From: Agrobacterium tumefaciens str. B6
GTDB lineage: Bacteria; Pseudomonadota; Alphaproteobacteria; Rhizobiales; Rhizobiaceae
Direction: 5' to 3'
Length of the DNA: 64,000 bases
NCBI RefSeq assembly: GCF_001541315.1
Contig: NZ_LMVK01000034.1
Span: forward strand, 186,001 to 250,000
Shown: piece by piece, positions 46,893-55,111 of the stretch
How the letters are laid out: each line of letters begins with the position of its first letter
Numbering within the stretch: position 1 is the stretch's first letter
The notes under the pieces: generated by a model
What the model was told of the DNA's origin: nothing
Database searches by the model: none
The model's input: only the letters and a program-made list of their open reading frames with translations
Made by a program: the position numbers and the translations under genes

Positions 46893-46921
46893 TGTATAAA
46901 CAGCGGCTGGCGGTCTGACAA
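46893..46921 (-). promoter_or_regulatory. sigma-70-type promoter of the leu leader and leuA
   Basis: Reverse strand TTGTCA (46916-46921), 17-bp spacer, TATACA (46893-46898), then 7 nt to the A of the leader ATG at 46885. Both hexamers are close to consensus, with ideal spacing. Confidence 0.7.
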
Positions 46922-46979
46922 GTGATCTTGTGCTGCGCGCTGGTTATTTTCCCTGCCTGCCGCTCTCAAGCCTTTCTGC

Positions 46980-48158
46980 CTAACCACGCTTTACCACCCG
47001 CTGCAACGCCATCATCAGCCCGCCGCCGATCAGCCCCCAGAAGGCACCGGAAACGCCGCCGAAGGAGAGGCCGGAGGCCGTGATGAGGAAAGTGATGGCC
47101 GCCGCCTCGCGGGTTTCCGGCTCCTTGAAGGCCGCCACTGCGGAGCCGGAAAAGGCGCCGACCAGTGCCAGCCCCGCCACCGCCTGAATGAGGATGGGCG
47201 GCGCCAGCGCCACGAAGGCCGTGACCACGCCGGCCAACAGGCCGAAGATGATATAGCCGACGCCGGCGATGATCGCCGCCCAGTAACGCCGCTTTGGATC
47301 AGGATGAGCATCCTCGCCCGCGCACATCGCAGCCGTGATTGCGGCAAGATTGACTGCATGGCCGCCAAAGGGCGCGGAAAGCAGGGAGAAAAAGCCGGTC
47401 GCGGCGAAAAGCGGGCCGGGCTGTGGGTCGTAGTGATTGACCTTCAGCACCGCGATGCCGGGAATATTCTGCGAGGCCATGGTGACGATGAAGAGCGGCA
47501 GCGCGATGGAGACGACGGCGTGCAGGCTGAAGACGGGCGTTACCCACTCAATCGGCGGTGTCAGCGATTGCGCCACGCTATCGAGCGCGCTCTCGGGAAT
47601 ATCGACACCGAAGATCATGACAAGCACGAAGGCGGCAAGAGCCGCGGGCACGGCGAACAGCCGCTTGAAGGCTCCAACAACGATCCAGGCAAGGATGATG
47701 GGTAATCCGAGCGCCGGGTTGAAGCCGATTGCCTTGATCGGCGCGAAACACAGGCCGATGATGACGCCTGACAGCATGGCATTGGCAAGCGGCGCGGGAA
47801 TGGAGGCGACCGCCTTTCCAAGTGGCCTGAACAGGCCTGCGATGATGATCAAAATGGCGCAGATGACGAACCCGCCAACGGCTGCCGGGAAGCCACCCTC
47901 AATGACGCCGGTGGTGGCAAGCAGCGCGGCGCCCGGCGTCGACCACGCGATGCTGATGGGAAGCCGGGTTGTGACGGAAAGAGCGATGGCGCAAAGCCCC
48001 ATCGCCACCGAAAGCGCCATCAGCGCCGACGCCGCTTCGAAATCCGTCGCACCGACGGCTTTCAGCCCCTGCAGCACAACGGCGAAGGAGCTGGCGAAAC
48101 CGACAAAGGCGGTAAGGCAGCCCATGAACAGGCTCTGGACGGAAAAATCTTTCAGCAT
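46980..48158 (-). CDS. BenE-family transporter
   Basis: 392 aa, about twelve membrane helices. BenE signature: ISIAWSTPGAALLATTG, FGGHAVNLAAITAAMCAGEDAHPDP. The family is named for benzoate/H+ symport in Acinetobacter; many members have other substrates. No benzoate genes are present here. ATG 48158 (MLKDFSVQSL) was chosen by homology; its ribosome site is weak and the frame runs to 48263. Confidence 0.9.
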   Translation of the reverse strand: MLKDFSVQSLFMGCLTAFVGFASSFAVVLQGLKAVGATDFEAASALMALSVAMGLCAIALSVTTRLPISIAWSTPGAALLATTGVIEGGFPAAVGGFVICAILIIIAGLFRPLGKAVASIPAPLANAMLSGVIIGLCFAPIKAIGFNPALGLPIILAWIVVGAFKRLFAVPAALAAFVLVMIFGVDIPESALDSVAQSLTPPIEWVTPVFSLHAVVSIALPLFIVTMASQNIPGIAVLKVNHYDPQPGPLFAATGFFSLLSAPFGGHAVNLAAITAAMCAGEDAHPDPKRRYWAAIIAGVGYIIFGLLAGVVTAFVALAPPILIQAVAGLALVGAFSGSAVAAFKEPETREAAAITFLITASGLSFGGVSGAFWGLIGGGLMMALQRVVKRG

Positions 48159-48432
48159 AAAGCACTCTGCGGCCTGCGGCCTGTCGCAAACAACCGCAGC
48201 GGTCTGCATTGGCGACAGGCAGAAAAATTGAAGCGTGATGCGCGAATCCGGGGATGGCGACACGCCTTGGATGAAGCGTGGTTATATTCAGGATCAAAAA
48301 AGACGCGACTTGGCAAGATGGGCCACCAGACTTCAGGTACGGCGGCAGGGAAAACGTCATCAAAGTTTAGCGGCGGGGCGCTAATCCTGCCCGCATCACA
48401 ACAGGTCATCCGCCACAAGAGGGACCCTCGCC

Positions 48433-49515
48433 ATGCTCCGCATCGTCACCATTGCCGCCTGCTGTTTTGCGGCTCTTCCCGCCGCTGCCCAGACCCCGCC
48501 TGCGCCGGCCTTCCTCGGCCAGATCGTCGTGCCTTCGGGCCTCTCCATCAATGGCGTTACCTTCGGCGGCATTTCCGATCTCGCCTTCGACAGCGAAACG
48601 GGCCGTTATTTCGCAATTTCCGATGATCGCGTGGAAAAAGGTCCGGCCCGCTATTACGAGCTGGAGCTGGCCATAACGGAAGGCGCCACCACGCTCAACA
48701 TCGCCGCCACCCATGAATTGAAAGACGAGACCGGCGCGGCCTTTGCGCCGAAGAGCATCGATGCGGAAGGCATCGCGCTCGACCGCAAGCGCGGCAAGCT
48801 CTATTGGTCCTCCGAACGCGACCTGAAGAACCAGCCGGGGCTTTACGTTTCGGATATCGACGGCGGCAATGTGAAGCGGCTGGAACTGCCGGACGCCTAT
48901 CTCGTCAACGACGCAAAGACCAAGGGCGTTCAGAACAACCTCGCCTTCGAAGGCCTGGCCCTGATGCCCGGCCGGCTGATCGCCGCCACCGAAAATGCTC
49001 TCACCCAGGACGGCCCCAAGGCGACGCCGCAGGCGGGCAGCCCGGCCCGTATCCTCGTCATCGACACGGCGACGCTGAAGCCGGTCGCCGAGCACGTCTA
49101 TGTCACCGAGGCAATCTCGAAGACACCAACAGCCGCCGAGCCGAAATATAACGACAACGGCCTTTCCGCCATTGCAGCCCTGCCGGATGGCCGTTTTGTC
49201 GCGGTCGAGCGCAATTTTGCCTCCGGCGTCGGCAACCACATCCGCTTCTTCATCGCCGACATGTCCCGCGCCGACAATATTCTCGGCAAGGACAAGATCG
49301 ATCCGGCTTCCGTGGCTACCGTATCGAAATCACCCTGGTTTGAAATCAACGAAGGCGATTTCGGCCTCGATATCGACAATATCGAGAGCTTCGCCTTCGG
49401 CCCTGTGGTGGATGGCAAGCAGCTTTTTGTCATCGCCTCCGACGACAATTTCAACACGGGCAAGCAGTTCACCCAGTTTGCGGCATTCGCAATTCCCGCC
49501 AATCTGGGTCAGTGA
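48433..49515 (+). CDS. secreted esterase-like phytase-family protein
   Basis: 360 aa with a signal peptide (VTIAACCFAALPAAA). Typical "esterase-like activity of phytase" family signature: GGISDLAFDSETGRYFAISDDR, SIDAEGIALDRKRGKLYWSSE, LAFEGLALMP, NIESFAFGP. A periplasmic beta-propeller presumed to hydrolyse phosphate esters or lactones; the actual substrate is unknown. Single gene. Confidence 0.88.
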   Translation: MLRIVTIAACCFAALPAAAQTPPAPAFLGQIVVPSGLSINGVTFGGISDLAFDSETGRYFAISDDRVEKGPARYYELELAITEGATTLNIAATHELKDETGAAFAPKSIDAEGIALDRKRGKLYWSSERDLKNQPGLYVSDIDGGNVKRLELPDAYLVNDAKTKGVQNNLAFEGLALMPGRLIAATENALTQDGPKATPQAGSPARILVIDTATLKPVAEHVYVTEAISKTPTAAEPKYNDNGLSAIAALPDGRFVAVERNFASGVGNHIRFFIADMSRADNILGKDKIDPASVATVSKSPWFEINEGDFGLDIDNIESFAFGPVVDGKQLFVIASDDNFNTGKQFTQFAAFAIPANLGQ

Positions 49516-49587
49516 AATCCACCGAAACAGAATGCCGGCTCTGGACAATGTCCGGGCCGGCATCGGCAACCGAGACGGATGCCTGCC

Positions 49588-50232
49588 TTACCAGCGGAGC
49601 AGACGTGAACCGGCGAAAGCGCCGATGATACCGGCCAAGAGAATGCCCAGGGAATACCAGATCAACACGAAAGCCATGCCGTTTTCGGTGCAGAACCACG
49701 AATAGACCCACGCCCCGGCCGCACCTGCGGCGATGCCAGCGGCAAAACCCGCAAGCGTGGGATCAGCGGGGGCCGACCGCCTGAGAACCGCGAAATTCGC
49801 CAGAAACAGCGGCAGCGCGAAAGCAACGATCAAAAACGGGCAATGCAGCGCCGACGATCCGAGAATGAGGGTGCTGTAGGTGCTGGGCACGGCAAATCCA
49901 AGCTGGACGAGCGCGATCAGCGCCATGGCGGCAAAAATCAGCGCAAGCCACACAAACAGGCAACCCCTCTCGCCTTCCGGCCGCGCAAGACGCATGACGG
50001 CAAAAAATGCAATGAGGGCCAGTAGGGCATTATAGGCGGATTTGACCCAGAAACCCGGCTCGGTCATGGCCTCGCTCATATCGACGCGAAGCCCCAGAAT
50101 GACGACCATCAGCACGAGCGAAAGGCCGAGCGCGGGCAATGCCGCGAATGCCAGCCTGCGCTCCAGCGCGAAAGCGGGGACAGGTTTCAGATCACCCGCC
50201 AGTTGTTCGATGATGTCTTCCGTTTTCCTCAC
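49588..50232 (-). CDS. nrsF: NrsF-type (DUF1109) membrane anti-sigma factor
   Basis: 214 aa, six predicted membrane helices, short cytoplasmic N-terminus (TEDIIEQLAGDLKPVPAFA) of the kind that binds the ECF sigma. The DUF1109 helical core includes GCLFVWLALIFAAMALIAL and SSALHCPFLIVAFALPLFL with a conserved His-Cys. In Caulobacter NrsF restrains SigF and responds to heavy-metal/oxidative stress through Cys residues. GTG start overlaps the sigma stop (GTGA), so it is co-translated with its sigma. Confidence 0.9.
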   Translation of the reverse strand: MRKTEDIIEQLAGDLKPVPAFALERRLAFAALPALGLSLVLMVVILGLRVDMSEAMTEPGFWVKSAYNALLALIAFFAVMRLARPEGERGCLFVWLALIFAAMALIALVQLGFAVPSTYSTLILGSSALHCPFLIVAFALPLFLANFAVLRRSAPADPTLAGFAAGIAAGAAGAWVYSWFCTENGMAFVLIWYSLGILLAGIIGAFAGSRLLRW

Positions 50233-50777
50233 CTGTCCCCCCGCAACTTCGCCGCCAGGACTTTCAGCGTTCTGTGAATGCCGACCCTTGCCGCAAGGTC
50301 GGTCTGGCCGGATTTTTCGGCCGCTTCGGCAATTGACTGACCTTCGAGTTTCACTCTTCGAATGAGATCGCGTTGCCGCTCCGGCAGGTCGTCGAGCAGC
50401 CGCTCCACATCCATGCGGGCCATGACCGCATCGACGGAGGGTTCCGCCTCCAGCGTCTCATCGAGTTCGACTTCCGCCAGCATTCGGGCGCCCCTGCCCC
50501 GATAATGATCGATGAGCTTGTAGCGCGCTATCGAGAAGAACCACGCCGTGAAAGGTCTTGCACGGTCATAGGTCTCCCGCTTGGCGTGAAGCGACAACAG
50601 GGTTTCCTGCACAAGATCTTCGACATCGCCTCTGGAGGCGGCCGCCATGCGCCGGCTGAAATACGCGATCAGCAGCCGCCTCAGGGCATGAAGCAAATGC
50701 CGGTAGGCGCCTTCGTCCCCATCGAGGGAACGCAGCATCAGCATTTTTAATGTCTCTTCCGAAGGGCTGCCTGTCAT
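50229..50777 (-). CDS. sigF: ECF sigma factor, SigF-like (ECF16 type)
   Basis: 182 aa. Region 2 is ASRGDVEDLVQETLLSLHAKRETYDRARPFTAWFFSIARYKLIDHYR, region 4 LPERQRDLIRRVKLEGQSIAEAA. Region 4 shows a short insertion before the recognition helix (EKSGQTDLAARVGIHRTLKVL). The start is uncertain; ATG 50777 is preferred, GTG or upstream in-frame codons are possible. It is followed by its NrsF anti-sigma with 4-bp overlap. Its own upstream region and that of the divergent MXKDX gene carry similar GTAAC/CGAA elements, so it probably regulates both. Confidence 0.9.
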   Translation of the reverse strand: MTGSPSEETLKMLMLRSLDGDEGAYRHLLHALRRLLIAYFSRRMAAASRGDVEDLVQETLLSLHAKRETYDRARPFTAWFFSIARYKLIDHYRGRGARMLAEVELDETLEAEPSVDAVMARMDVERLLDDLPERQRDLIRRVKLEGQSIAEAAEKSGQTDLAARVGIHRTLKVLAAKLRGDR

Positions 50778-50793
50778 CGTCACTATCGGGTTA

Positions 50794-50818
50794 TTCGCAG
50801 TCGGCAGGATATTGTTAC
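50794..50818 (-). promoter_or_regulatory. candidate ECF promoter of the sigF-nrsF operon
   Basis: Reverse strand GTAACA (50813-50818), 15-bp spacer, CGAA (50794-50797), 17 nt before the sigF ATG. It resembles GTAAC-N16-CGAA promoters of SigF-like sigmas with one base less spacing. Confidence 0.55.
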
Positions 50819-50872
50819 ATAGTGGCTTTAAAAAAATCTCGCCCGAACTTGTCGTCACAAGCGCGTGAAGAT

Positions 50873-50898
50873 GTAACGGGCGGCGGGTCGCGCCCGAA
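50873..50898 (+). promoter_or_regulatory. candidate SigF promoter of the MXKDX gene
   Basis: GTAACG (50873-50878), 16-bp spacer, CGAA (50895-50898), 64 bp before the MXKDX start. Matches the GTAACC-N16-CGAA type consensus of Caulobacter SigF closely. Confidence 0.65.
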
Positions 50899-50962
50899 TG
50901 GACAATCGTGAGCCCCGGCACAATGCCGGCGGACATGCAACGACGTCCAGAGGAGACCCTTC

Positions 50963-51220
50963 ATGACCCGCATTCTTACCGCCATTGCCGCCGCTTCCCT
51001 GTTCTCCGCTCTTTCCTTCGCAGGCATCGCCCATGCCGACAGCATGAAAACCGATACGATGAAGAAGGACACCATGCATAGCGACGCCATGAAGGCCGAG
51101 ACCATGAAAAAGGATGGCATGTCCATGGTCAGCAAGAAGGACTGCATGGACAAGGCCGGTATGGAAATGGACAAGATGAAAAAGGCCGACATGATGAAGG
51201 CCTGCGACACGATGAAGTAA
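50963..51220 (+). CDS. secreted Met-rich pentapeptide MXKDX repeat protein
   Basis: 85 aa. A signal peptide (AAASLFSALSFAGIAHA) is followed by about 59 residues made of Met-x-Lys-Asp-like repeats: 14 Met and 2 Cys, many Lys and Asp. Such a composition suggests metal (copper) binding or oxidant scavenging in the periplasm; this is inference. The ATG has AGGAG upstream. It is divergent from sigF-nrsF and preceded by a SigF-type promoter, so it is likely induced under metal or oxidative stress. Confidence 0.88.
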   Translation: MTRILTAIAAASLFSALSFAGIAHADSMKTDTMKKDTMHSDAMKAETMKKDGMSMVSKKDCMDKAGMEMDKMKKADMMKACDTMK

Positions 51221-51235
51221 GGCCGGCCTGAACGA

Positions 51236-51273
51236 AAAAAGCCCGCACCGGTTTTGACCGATGCGGGCTTTCT
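51236..51273. terminator. bidirectional terminator between the MXKDX and clpP genes
   Basis: AAAGCCCGCA (51238-51247) pairs with TGCGGGCTTT (51262-51271). T-runs occur on both strands, the stronger (TTTTTT) toward the MXKDX gene, so it serves best as the clpP terminator. Confidence 0.85.
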
Positions 51274-51291
51274 CAAATGAAAATCGAAAAC

Positions 51292-51873
51292 TCAGAGTTC
51301 CGACTGGCTTTCGACGATCTTGCCGACGAGGCCGTAATCCTTGGCCTCTTCCGCGCCGAGCCAGTAATCGCGATCGATGTCCTTGGCGATCTTTTCTTCG
51401 CTCTGGCCGGTGGCCTTGGAGAAGATCTTGATCAGGCGCTGGTTCATCTTGATGATTTCGCGGGCCTGGATTTCGATGTCGGATGCCATACCGCGCGTGC
51501 CGCCGGAGGGTTGATGCAGCAGGAAGCGGGTGTTCGGCAGGCAAAGGCGACGTTCCTTCGGCACCGAGACGTAAATCAGCGCACCGGCGGAGGCGACCCA
51601 GCCCGTGCCGATGATGTAGACCTTCGGCTTGATGAACTTGATCATGTCGTGGATGGAATCACCCGATTCGACATGGCCGCCCGGCGAATTGACGTAAACG
51701 CGAATGTCGTCGTCGCTGGCGGCGGCAAGAGCCACGAGCTGCGTGCAGACCTTCTGCGCCAGTTCCTGCGTGATGCCGCCATAGATGAAGATCGAACGCG
51801 ACTTGAAAAGATTCGCTTCCGTTTCCTTGCCGATCGGCAGTTCCTTGCTCTTGTCGTCTTCGTCTTCGTTCAT
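51292..51873 (-). CDS. clpP: ClpP-family protease subunit (accessory ClpP paralogue)
   Basis: 193 aa. Catalytic Ser in [11 protein letters not shown], His in LLHQPSGG, Asp in [13 protein letters not shown]: the triad is present. Position after the nucleophile is Ala instead of Met (canonical GQAASMG). The N-terminus lacks the propeptide and axial-loop sequence of main ClpPs (it begins [13 protein letters not shown]). Several ClpP paralogues per genome are usual in rhizobia, so it is probably not the main copy. The start at 51873 has GGAGAG 8 nt upstream. Confidence 0.88.
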   Translation of the reverse strand: MNEDEDDKSKELPIGKETEANLFKSRSIFIYGGITQELAQKVCTQLVALAAASDDDIRVYVNSPGGHVESGDSIHDMIKFIKPKVYIIGTGWVASAGALIYVSVPKERRLCLPNTRFLLHQPSGGTRGMASDIEIQAREIIKMNQRLIKIFSKATGQSEEKIAKDIDRDYWLGAEEAKDYGLVGKIVESQSEL

Positions 51874-52108
51874 CAACGGCTCTCTCCAGCAAAATTCGTG
51901 CATGCCCTTCGGACATAGTGCGACTTGTTACGTAAGGCAATGAGAGAAAAAGGCAAGGTTTGCCCGCCAACAATAAACACCACCCCCGGCAGATGACGCA
52001 TGGACAGCCTCTTGGCCTTCGCGATATCGTCAGCGCCTCATTGCAGCGCCGCCCGCCGCGGGAAGCCCAAGATCCCGCCGCTGACGGCAACAATTTCAAG
52101 AGGGAACC

Positions 52109-52699
52109 ATGCTGAAAAGACTAAGCCTCGCCGCCGCCGCGCTCTGCCTCACCACCCTGCCCGCTTTCGCCCATCTGAACCCGGAAGAACACGGTTCCTT
52201 CATGGCCGGCGTCTCCCACCCGTTTTTCGGCGCGGACCACATTCTGGCGATGGTGGCCGTCGGCATCTGGGCCTCGCAGATCGCCTTTGCCCGAAACGAC
52301 CGCAAGGCGCTGTGGATCGTGCCCGCCGCTTTCGTCGGCACCATGGCCGCAGGCTTCCTGATGGCGGTTTACGGCATCGACCTTCCCTTCGTCGAACCCG
52401 CCATTCTTGCCTCCGTCATCGGCCTTGGCCTGCTGGTAGCGATGGCGGCAAGGCTTCCCACGGCAGCGGCAGCGGCCGTTGTCGGCGCTTTCGCGCTTTT
52501 CCACGGCCATGCCCATGGCGGTGAACTCGGTAGCGCCGGCGCGCTTCAATTCGGCATCGGCTTCATGATCGCCACCGCCATCCTGCATGCGGCCGGCATC
52601 GCGCTCGGCCTCGGCATTGCCCGTTTCGGCTCAGCCGCAAGCCGCACCGTCGGCGCGCTGACGGCGATTGCGGGTCTCTCGCTCGCCTTTGGCGGCTGA
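52109..52699 (+). CDS. HupE/UreJ-family membrane protein
   Basis: 196 aa. Signal sequence ending PAFA, then HLNPEEHGSFMAGVSHPFFGADHILAMVAVGIWA, the HupE signature (HPxxGxDH), which is thought to bind nickel or cobalt. About six helices; also FHGHAHG. HupE/UreJ proteins transport Ni2+ or Co2+. No urease or hydrogenase genes are nearby. GAGGG precedes the ATG. Confidence 0.9.
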   Translation: MLKRLSLAAAALCLTTLPAFAHLNPEEHGSFMAGVSHPFFGADHILAMVAVGIWASQIAFARNDRKALWIVPAAFVGTMAAGFLMAVYGIDLPFVEPAILASVIGLGLLVAMAARLPTAAAAAVVGAFALFHGHAHGGELGSAGALQFGIGFMIATAILHAAGIALGLGIARFGSAASRTVGALTAIAGLSLAFGG

Positions 52700-52756
52700 A
52701 GATCATTACCGAAATTTAAAATTTGGACCGCTTTGAAAAGCCTGAATTCTGGCCTA

Positions 52757-52793
52757 CCTCCTTATCGTGGATTTACGCTTCACGGTAAGGAGG
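52757..52793 (+). promoter_or_regulatory. 13-bp hairpin masking the ribosome site of the DUF2076 gene
   Basis: CCTCCTTATCGTG (52757-52769) pairs with CACGGTAAGGAGG (52781-52793) over its whole length: 13 pairs with one G-U wobble and an 11-nt loop. The 3' arm ends in AAGGAGG, the Shine-Dalgarno of the gene starting 6 nt later at 52800. A weak -35/-10 (TTGGAC at 52723-52728, ATTCTG at 52746-52751) would start the RNA at the hairpin. It could be an RNA thermometer or another translational switch. Confidence 0.65.
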
Positions 52794-52799
52794 CAGCAT

Positions 52800-53546
52800 A
52801 TGTCACCGGAAGAAAGCCAGCTTCTCAAGGCCCTGTTCGACAGGACCAAAACCGCATCCGCCACCCCGCGTGACCGCGAGGCGGAAACTTTGATCGCAGA
52901 CGCCGTGCGCGATCAACCCGCAGCCCCCTATTATCTCGCCCAGGCGGTGATCGTTCAGGAAAAAGGTCTGGAAGCGGCAGCAGCCCATATCAAACAGCTC
53001 GAAGACCGCATCCACGCACTGGAAAGCGGTAATAGCGCCCCTCAGGCGGCGGCGCAGGGCGGTTTCCTCAGCTCCATCTTCGGCACCGGCCAGCCGCAAC
53101 CACCCGCACCGGCACCAGCCCCTGCGGCCGCGCCGAGCTCATGGCGCAACGATACCGCCGGCCAGACGGCCGGCCCTTGGGGAGCGGCAGCCAATCAGCA
53201 GCAGCCCGGTGGCCCATGGAGCCAGGCCGCCGCAGGTGGACGTTCAGGCGGTGGTTTTCTGCAAGGCGCGCTCGGCACCGCTGCCGGTGTTGCGGGCGGC
53301 ATGCTGCTGGCCAATTCGCTGAGCGGCATTTTCGGCAGCCACATGTCGTCGCTCGGCCTTGGCTCGCCCTTCAGCGGCGGCAATGCCGCTGGCAACGCAC
53401 CCGTCGAGGAAACCGTCGTCAACAACTATTACGGCGACAGCGCAAGCCCGCAGAATAACGACGATGACGATATCCAGCAGGCCGATTACGACGACAGCGC
53501 CGATGATGCGGATGCTGATTCAGGCGACGACGGTTCGTTCGCCTGA
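52800..53546 (+). CDS. DUF2076 protein
   Basis: 248 aa. The N-terminal DUF2076 domain begins MSPEESQLLKALFDRTK and has APYYLAQAVIVQEKGLEAA with a helical coiled segment (AAHIKQLEDRIHALE). A Pro/Ala/Gln-rich linker follows, then GGGFLQGALGTAAGVAGGMLLANS, possibly a Gly-rich membrane-associated helix, then a very acidic tail (many Asp). Function unknown. Start fixed by AAGGAGG at 52787-52793, which lies in a strong hairpin. Confidence 0.88.
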   Translation: MSPEESQLLKALFDRTKTASATPRDREAETLIADAVRDQPAAPYYLAQAVIVQEKGLEAAAAHIKQLEDRIHALESGNSAPQAAAQGGFLSSIFGTGQPQPPAPAPAPAAAPSSWRNDTAGQTAGPWGAAANQQQPGGPWSQAAAGGRSGGGFLQGALGTAAGVAGGMLLANSLSGIFGSHMSSLGLGSPFSGGNAAGNAPVEETVVNNYYGDSASPQNNDDDDIQQADYDDSADDADADSGDDGSFA

Positions 53547-53571
53547 ACCTTGCATCACATAAACAGCCGGA

Positions 53572-54036
53572 TCAGCCGCGGCCGCGATAGGTGGCAACGC
53601 CCTGATCCGGCAGCCACACGCCTTCAGGCGCCGGTCCGGTCTGCCAGAACACGTCAATCGGAATGCCGCCGCGCGGATACCAGTAAGCACCAATGCGCAG
53701 CCATTTCGGCTGCAGCAGTTCTACCAGCCGCTTGGCGATATAGACCGAGCAATCCTCGTGGAATGCGCCGTGGTTGCGGAAGGACTGCAAAAACAGCTTC
53801 AGCGACTTCGATTCCACCAGGAAATCGCCCGGAATGTAATCGATGACGATATGGGCGAAATCCGGCTGGCCGGTCATCGGGCAAAGCGAGGTGAATTCGG
53901 GCGCGGTGAAGCGCACGACATAATCGGTGCCGGCATTGCCGTTCGGCACTTTTTCGAGAACAGCCTTCTCCGGGCTCTCTGGCGTATCGACCTTCGTGCC
54001 CAGCTGCGACAGGCCGGAAACATCCGTCACGGACAT
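53572..54036 (-). CDS. queF: NADPH-dependent 7-cyano-7-deazaguanine reductase
   Basis: 154 aa, the unimodular YkvM type. Converts preQ0 to preQ1 on the way to queuosine. Nucleophile Cys52 in [10 protein letters not shown] with Asp59, and [21 protein letters not shown], the QueF motif. It starts 17 bp after the CDF transporter gene on the same strand, so the two are probably co-transcribed. GGAG precedes the ATG. Confidence 0.96.
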   Translation of the reverse strand: MSVTDVSGLSQLGTKVDTPESPEKAVLEKVPNGNAGTDYVVRFTAPEFTSLCPMTGQPDFAHIVIDYIPGDFLVESKSLKLFLQSFRNHGAFHEDCSVYIAKRLVELLQPKWLRIGAYWYPRGGIPIDVFWQTGPAPEGVWLPDQGVATYRGRG

Positions 54037-54053
54037 GGAAAACTCCTGTTTAT

Positions 54054-54956
54054 TTAAACAATCACTTTGACGCCATGCGCCTTTTCGCCTTCCGGCTCGA
54101 CGTGAATGGCAAGGCTGGCGCCCGGTATGACGTCCCTTATGGCATCTTCAAGGCGGTCGCAAATATCATGCGCCTCCCGCACCGTCATGACGGCGGGAAC
54201 GACGACGTGAAAATCGATGAAAGCGGCCGAACCGGCGCGGCGGGTTCTAAGATCATGCACGCCGATGACGCCGCCGGAATTTTCCGCGATCGCCTTCTTG
54301 ATCGCCTCGTCCTCCTCCGGCTCCACCGCACGGTCCATCAAGCCGCCAAGCGAATGCAGAATGACTTTCGAGCCCTGGAAGAGGATGTTGACGGCCACCA
54401 GAATGGCGAGCAGCGGATCGAGAATGGCGTAACCCGTAAAAAGCGCCAGAACGAGGCCGACGAGAACGCCTGCCGAGGTCACGACGTCAGACATGATATG
54501 ATGGCCGTCAGCCGCGAGCGCCGGTGAGGCATATTTCTTGCCGACACGGATGAGGATCGTCGCCCAGACAGCATTGATCGCACCCGCCGCCGCATTGATG
54601 ACCAGACCGAGAACCGGCGCTTCCGGCAGCCTCGGATTGAAAAGAGCACCCCAGGCCTCCTGTACGATCAGGAGCGCGGCAACCACGATCAGCACACCCT
54701 CCACGACGGCAGAAATATACTCTGCCTTGTGGTGGCCGAACTGGTGGTCATCATCGGCCGGCTTCTGCGCATAGCGAATGACGAAATAGGCGATGAAGGC
54801 CGCGACCACATTGACGGTCGATTCCAGACCGTCAGATAAAAGCGCGACCGAGCCCGTGACCCACCAGGCCACGAGTTTGAGGCCCAGCACACCGAAAGAA
54901 AGCGGAATGCTCCAGAATGCGAGCTTCCTTACCAGCGCATTGCCTTCACTGTTCAT
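54054..54956 (-). CDS. cation diffusion facilitator (CDF) transporter
   Basis: 300 aa. Helices with [15 protein letters not shown] (helix II) and [13 protein letters not shown] (helix V), the metal-site D/D and H/D pairs, then a C-terminal ferredoxin-like cytoplasmic domain ([31 protein letters not shown]). [12 protein letters not shown] marks the helix II/III loop. Exports Zn2+, Fe2+ or Mn2+ by H+ antiport. GGGGG precedes ATG 54956; the frame is open to 55022. Upstream of queF. Confidence 0.93.
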   Translation of the reverse strand: MNSEGNALVRKLAFWSIPLSFGVLGLKLVAWWVTGSVALLSDGLESTVNVVAAFIAYFVIRYAQKPADDDHQFGHHKAEYISAVVEGVLIVVAALLIVQEAWGALFNPRLPEAPVLGLVINAAAGAINAVWATILIRVGKKYASPALAADGHHIMSDVVTSAGVLVGLVLALFTGYAILDPLLAILVAVNILFQGSKVILHSLGGLMDRAVEPEEDEAIKKAIAENSGGVIGVHDLRTRRAGSAAFIDFHVVVPAVMTVREAHDICDRLEDAIRDVIPGASLAIHVEPEGEKAHGVKVIV

Positions 54957-55008
54957 TTTTGCCCCCGTGCGGATGCGAACGAATTGCATGACCGACTGCC
55001 AAAACGCA

Positions 55009-55045
55009 CGAACCGCGCGCACGGGGTCTCCGTGCGCGCGGTTCG
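55009..55045. terminator. very stable 16-bp palindromic hairpin upstream of the CDF gene
   Basis: CGAACCGCGCGCACGG and CCGTGCGCGCGGTTCG pair perfectly around GGTCT. It lies after the VOC gene stop (reverse strand) and before the CDF gene; a short T-rich stretch (GCGTTTTGG) follows on the reverse strand. Probably the VOC terminator. Confidence 0.6.
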
Positions 55046-55111
55046 CAATTTGAGCGTTCTATCGTTCAAACGGAGCACAAGGTCAAGGGCATTGCGCTCA
55101 CGCCAAAAGCA

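Noticed and set aside
51904..52108. Possible cobalamin riboswitch before the HupE gene
   Set aside because: HupE-type genes can be B12-controlled and the stretch GGGAAGCCC...CCGCTGACGGC is reminiscent, but the B12-box pairing and P1 end sequence are missing.
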